Of a DNA stretch of 15,238 nucleotides, positions 12,595 through 15,238 are shown piece after piece. The first letter of the stretch is position 1; each line of letters opens with the position of its first letter. A program made the translations under genes and the position numbers. A model generated the notes under the pieces. That model saw nothing but the letters and a program-made list of their open reading frames with translations, was not told the DNA's origin and did not search any database. The stretch is from Pseudomonadota bacterium (GTDB lineage: Bacteria > Pseudomonadota > Alphaproteobacteria > Rhizobiales > Beijerinckiaceae). Where the stretch lies: assembly GCA_023386155.1 (NCBI GenBank), contig JAEWKH010000123.1, positions 1 through 15,238 on the forward strand, in the 5' to 3' direction.

Positions 12595-14538
12595 ATGTGC
12601 GGAATTGTTGGGTTTCTTTTTTCGCCCCAGGATTGCCCTGGCGATCCGGGCCGGATTTTGGAGCGCATGACTACAGCCCTTTTTGCGAGAGGGCCGGATG
12701 ACGAGGGGCAGTGGATAGATAACTCGGCCGGTGTCGCACTGGGCCATCGCCGCCTTAGCGTTATCGATCTGTCGCCGGCGGGCCATCAGCCGATGGTCTC
12801 CGGCAGCGAGCGTTACGTGCTCGTGTTCAATGGAGAGATATATAACCACCTGGCCATCCGGAAGGAGCTCGAAGAGGGTGGCCTGACGGATCAGGTCCAG
12901 CGCCAACCGGGAGGATGGCGTGGCGGGTCCGATACGGAAACGCTGCTCGCAGCCATCGAGAAATGGGGGGTGCGCTCTGCTGTCGAGCGGTGTGTCGGAA
13001 TGTTCGCGTTCGCCCTCTGGGACAGGGCGGACCGCACCCTGACGCTCGCTCGGGACCGGCTCGGCGAGAAGCCTCTGTATTACGGGCGCACCAACGGGAT
13101 GTTCGCCTTCGCGTCCGAATTGAAGGCTTTCCAGACGATTCCCAACTTCTCTCCGCCGATCAATCCATCCGCCCTGTGGCACTATTTCTTTCAAAGGGCG
13201 ATCCCGGCCCCATACTCGATCTATGACGGGATCTACAAGCTTGAGCCGGGTCAGCTGCTCACGCTCCGGGTGAGGGAAGGGGCCTCTTTCGACGATGTCA
13301 GGACAGAGCACTACTGGTCGCTCCAGACGGCGCTGAACCGAGACCTGTATCGTGGATCGCCTGACGATGCGGTGGAGGAGCTCAGGCATCTTCTGACCGA
13401 GGCTGTCCGGATGCAGATGATCGCCGATGTCCCGGTGGGAGCATTCCTGTCAGGAGGCATCGATTCGAGCACTGTCGTCGCTCTCATGCAGTCCGTTTCC
13501 AATCGAACGGTCCAGACCTATACGATCGGCTTCGAACAAGCCGACTTCAACGAGGCCCACCATGCCAAGGCCGTTGCGCAATGCCTCGGCACGAACCATC
13601 AGGAGCTGACCGTTACGTCCTCTGAAGCGCTCGAGGTCGTTCCTCGCATCGCCGAAATATGGGATGAGCCGTTCGGGGACAGTTCCCAGATCCCGACGGC
13701 GATCCTGACGCGGCTGACCCGCAAGAACGTAACGGTGGCATTGAGCGGCGACGGAGGCGACGAGCTCTTCTGCGGCTATCAGCGGCAGCGAACGGCGGCC
13801 GCCATCGAACGGATTCCGGGGAAACCCCTTCTTGGCGCTCTTCTTTTCGCATTCAGCTCTCCGCTGGCATTGATGCGCTTGCGTGCTCTTCCGGTCGGGC
13901 GTTCGCCCAAGGCAGCAGCAAACCGCCTCGGGGCACTGGCCGAGATGTTCTCTCAGGATAATCCGGCTCATCGGTACCTGGCATTTTCGTTCCGGCCGGA
14001 ATACTGGAGTTCCCTGCTGAAGGATTCGTCCGACCGCAATCTCGAAGCGCTGAGTTTCCCGATTTCCGGCGCGCGGGACGTGCTTTCGCTCGTATCCGCC
14101 ATGGACACGGTGACGTATCTGCCGACGGACATCCTCACAAAGGTCGACCGGGCTGCGATGGCGGTGAGCCTCGAAACCCGATTGCCCCTGCTGGACCACA
14201 GGATCGTCGAATTCGCCTTCACGCTGCCTTCCGCCTACAAGGTCAGGAACGGGCAGACGAAATGGCCCCTGCGCCAAATCCTGAACACTTATGTTCCGCC
14301 CTCCCTGGTCGACCGGCCCAAGATGGGGTTCGGCGTGCCGCTCGGCGATTGGCTGAGAGGGCCCTTGAAGGAGTGGGCGGCGGATCTGCTGCTCTCGCGG
14401 GATCTCCAGGACGAGTTCTTCAAGGAGGCGATCATCGAGAGGATGTGGAGCGACCACCAGGCTGGCATCTGGAACTATGCAGATCACCTTTGGCGCATTC
14501 TGATGTTCCGTGCATGGCGGGCCCACTATGCCCGGTAA
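12595..14538 (+). CDS. asnB: AsnB-type glutamine-dependent asparagine synthase (EPS-locus amidotransferase)
   Basis: This 647-residue protein is a complete class II amidotransferase of the AsnB family. The start is certain, because Cys2 in MCGIVGF is the glutaminase nucleophile. The glutaminase domain shows RGPDDEG (32-38), RLSVIDLS (53-60), FNGEIYN (78-84) and SDTE (112-115). The synthetase domain has the ATP pyrophosphatase loop LSGGIDSS (285-292), the DEPFGDSSQIPT segment (357-368) and LSGDGGDELFCGY (383-395). Asparagine synthases make Asn from Asp, Gln and ATP, but copies in polysaccharide loci are often suspected of amidating a sugar acid or feeding a modification. The glycosyltransferase after it overlaps it by 11 nt, so the pair is cotranscribed and probably coupled. 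The gene is divergent from the FemAB-like gene, which makes a joint tailoring role possible. Enzyme class is secure; its true acceptor is not. AGGGA lies 5 nt upstream of the ATG. Confidence 0.9.
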   Translation: MCGIVGFLFSPQDCPGDPGRILERMTTALFARGPDDEGQWIDNSAGVALGHRRLSVIDLSPAGHQPMVSGSERYVLVFNGEIYNHLAIRKELEEGGLTDQVQRQPGGWRGGSDTETLLAAIEKWGVRSAVERCVGMFAFALWDRADRTLTLARDRLGEKPLYYGRTNGMFAFASELKAFQTIPNFSPPINPSALWHYFFQRAIPAPYSIYDGIYKLEPGQLLTLRVREGASFDDVRTEHYWSLQTALNRDLYRGSPDDAVEELRHLLTEAVRMQMIADVPVGAFLSGGIDSSTVVALMQSVSNRTVQTYTIGFEQADFNEAHHAKAVAQCLGTNHQELTVTSSEALEVVPRIAEIWDEPFGDSSQIPTAILTRLTRKNVTVALSGDGGDELFCGYQRQRTAAAIERIPGKPLLGALLFAFSSPLALMRLRALPVGRSPKAAANRLGALAEMFSQDNPAHRYLAFSFRPEYWSSLLKDSSDRNLEALSFPISGARDVLSLVSAMDTVTYLPTDILTKVDRAAMAVSLETRLPLLDHRIVEFAFTLPSAYKVRNGQTKWPLRQILNTYVPPSLVDRPKMGFGVPLGDWLRGPLKEWAADLLLSRDLQDEFFKEAIIERMWSDHQAGIWNYADHLWRILMFRAWRAHYAR

Positions 14539-15238
14539 GATCAGTGTCCTGTTCTTTCTCCCGAGCCTGGCTCCAGGAGGGGCGGAGCGCGTCGTTCTGA
14601 CATTGCTGAGAAACCTGTCCCGCGACAGGTTCGACCTCTCTTTGGCTGTCATCAATCATAAGGGCTCCACCCTTCTTCATGATCTCCCGCCCGACATAAA
14701 GCTCTATAATCTGGACGCTTCGCAGTTACGATTCGGATTGGGAAGGGTCGTGCGCCTTCTCTGGAAGACACAGCCTGACATCGTCTTCTCGACAATCGAT
14801 TATCTGAATGTCGCGCTTGGAAGCACCCGCCCGTTCTGGCCGAAGCGAACGGCTTTCATCGCTCGTCCGGCGATACTCTTCAGTGCCGAACTCAGGACGC
14901 GAAGGCGGCCTCTGGTCTGGCGCATGCTCCATAAGGCGGCGGTCTGCAGTGCCGATCTTCTTATATTTCAGTCGCGCGCCATGGAAGACGATTACCGGGC
15001 TTCCCTCGATTGGACGGCAGATCGGTCGGTTGTCATCCATAACCCGTTGGACTTCGAGCTCATCCGGACAAGATCGGAACAGGTCGCGAATACTGGGTTC
15101 GATCCCTGCCGCTTCAACCTGGTCGCAGCAGGACGGCTTGAAGGACAAAAGGGATTCGATGTCGCGATCGAGGCAATGGCTCTTTCCGAGAACAGAAATG
15201 TCACGCTGTCCATTCTCGGTGCCGGCGCCTTGCAGGAC
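14528..15238 (+). CDS. Family 4 glycosyltransferase (GT-B), 3' part missing
   Basis: This frame is open to the right edge; 237 residues are visible. The N-terminal Rossmann domain starts ISVLFFLPSLAPGGAERVV (5-23), with the Gly-Gly-Ala-Glu-Arg acceptor loop characteristic of GT4 enzymes. IVFSTIDYLN (85-94) and IARPA (111-115) follow. VIHNPLD (169-175) leads into the linker, and the C-terminal nucleotide-binding domain begins with NLVAAGRLEGQKGFDVAIEA (197-216) and LSILGAG. The expected Ex7E motif lies off the window. It would transfer a sugar from an NDP donor to the lipid-linked glycan on the cytoplasmic face. The ATG at 14528 overlaps the end of the AsnB-like gene by 11 nt in another frame, and the AsnB-like stop is TAA at 14536-14538. 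Sequence of the first family motif right after this ATG confirms the start. Donor and linkage are unknown. Confidence 0.85.
   Translation, partial: MPGKISVLFFLPSLAPGGAERVVLTLLRNLSRDRFDLSLAVINHKGSTLLHDLPPDIKLYNLDASQLRFGLGRVVRLLWKTQPDIVFSTIDYLNVALGSTRPFWPKRTAFIARPAILFSAELRTRRRPLVWRMLHKAAVCSADLLIFQSRAMEDDYRASLDWTADRSVVIHNPLDFELIRTRSEQVANTGFDPCRFNLVAAGRLEGQKGFDVAIEAMALSENRNVTLSILGAGALQD

Noticed and set aside
13450..14655. 401-codon minus-strand open frame opposite the AsnB-like gene
   Set aside because: It is antisense to a gene with perfect family motifs, rich in Arg/Gly/Gln with no recognisable domain, and is a product of GC-rich codon bias.
1..15238. tRNA, rRNA, CRISPR arrays, insertion sequences, phage genes
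   Set aside because: I looked for tRNA-like ends, regularly spaced repeats, transposase motifs and terminal inverted repeats with target duplications and found none that hold up.

Overview
The window is an exopolysaccharide (EPS) or capsule biosynthesis locus of an alphaproteobacterium, most likely a member of the Hyphomicrobiales (Rhizobiales). This rests on the ExoF- and ExoA-like proteins, the GC-rich codon use, and a composite palindromic intergenic element with CTAG ends of a kind familiar from that order. Genus cannot be settled from the sequence. Two genes run off the edges: a membrane-anchored polysaccharide lyase-like protein on the left and a GT4 glycosyltransferase on the right.

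Layout. 1-583 (-): N-terminal part of the lyase-like gene. 584-1072: divergent spacer. 1073-2815 (+): exoF-like outer-membrane export gene followed by a small VanZ-like membrane protein. 2837-2957: composite inverted repeat at a convergent junction. 2959-10482 (-): a seven-gene block. In transcription order it is NDP-sugar nucleotidyltransferase, DegT/DnrJ/EryC1 aminotransferase, short initiating phosphoglycosyl transferase, LegB-like NAD-dependent 4,6-dehydratase, oligosaccharide flippase, ExoA-like GT2, NodB-type deacetylase. 10483-11132: a 650-bp spacer with no credible gene but five close-set perfect or near-perfect dyads. 11133-12161 (-): FemAB/GNAT-type transferase. 12162-12594: divergent spacer. 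12595-15238 (+): AsnB-type amidotransferase overlapping a GT4 glycosyltransferase.

How it fits together. The nucleotidyltransferase, dehydratase and aminotransferase together look like a route to an activated 4-amino-4,6-dideoxyhexose. The phosphoglycosyl transferase next to them would load the first sugar on undecaprenyl phosphate. The GT2 and GT4 enzymes would extend it, the flippase would export the lipid-linked unit, and ExoF would take the polymer through the outer membrane. The deacetylase, FemAB-like transferase and AsnB homologue are candidate tailoring enzymes, which suggests a glycan carrying free amino, N-acyl or amide groups. The lyase could trim or release the polymer. No Wzy polymerase and no ExoP/Wzc co-polymerase is visible here, so the locus very probably continues outside the window.

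Each family is known. The combination is what deserves attention: LegB/DegT without NeuB/NeuA homologues in the window, a FemAB-like gene divergent from an AsnB gene, and a palindrome-rich control region. The product structure is inference.
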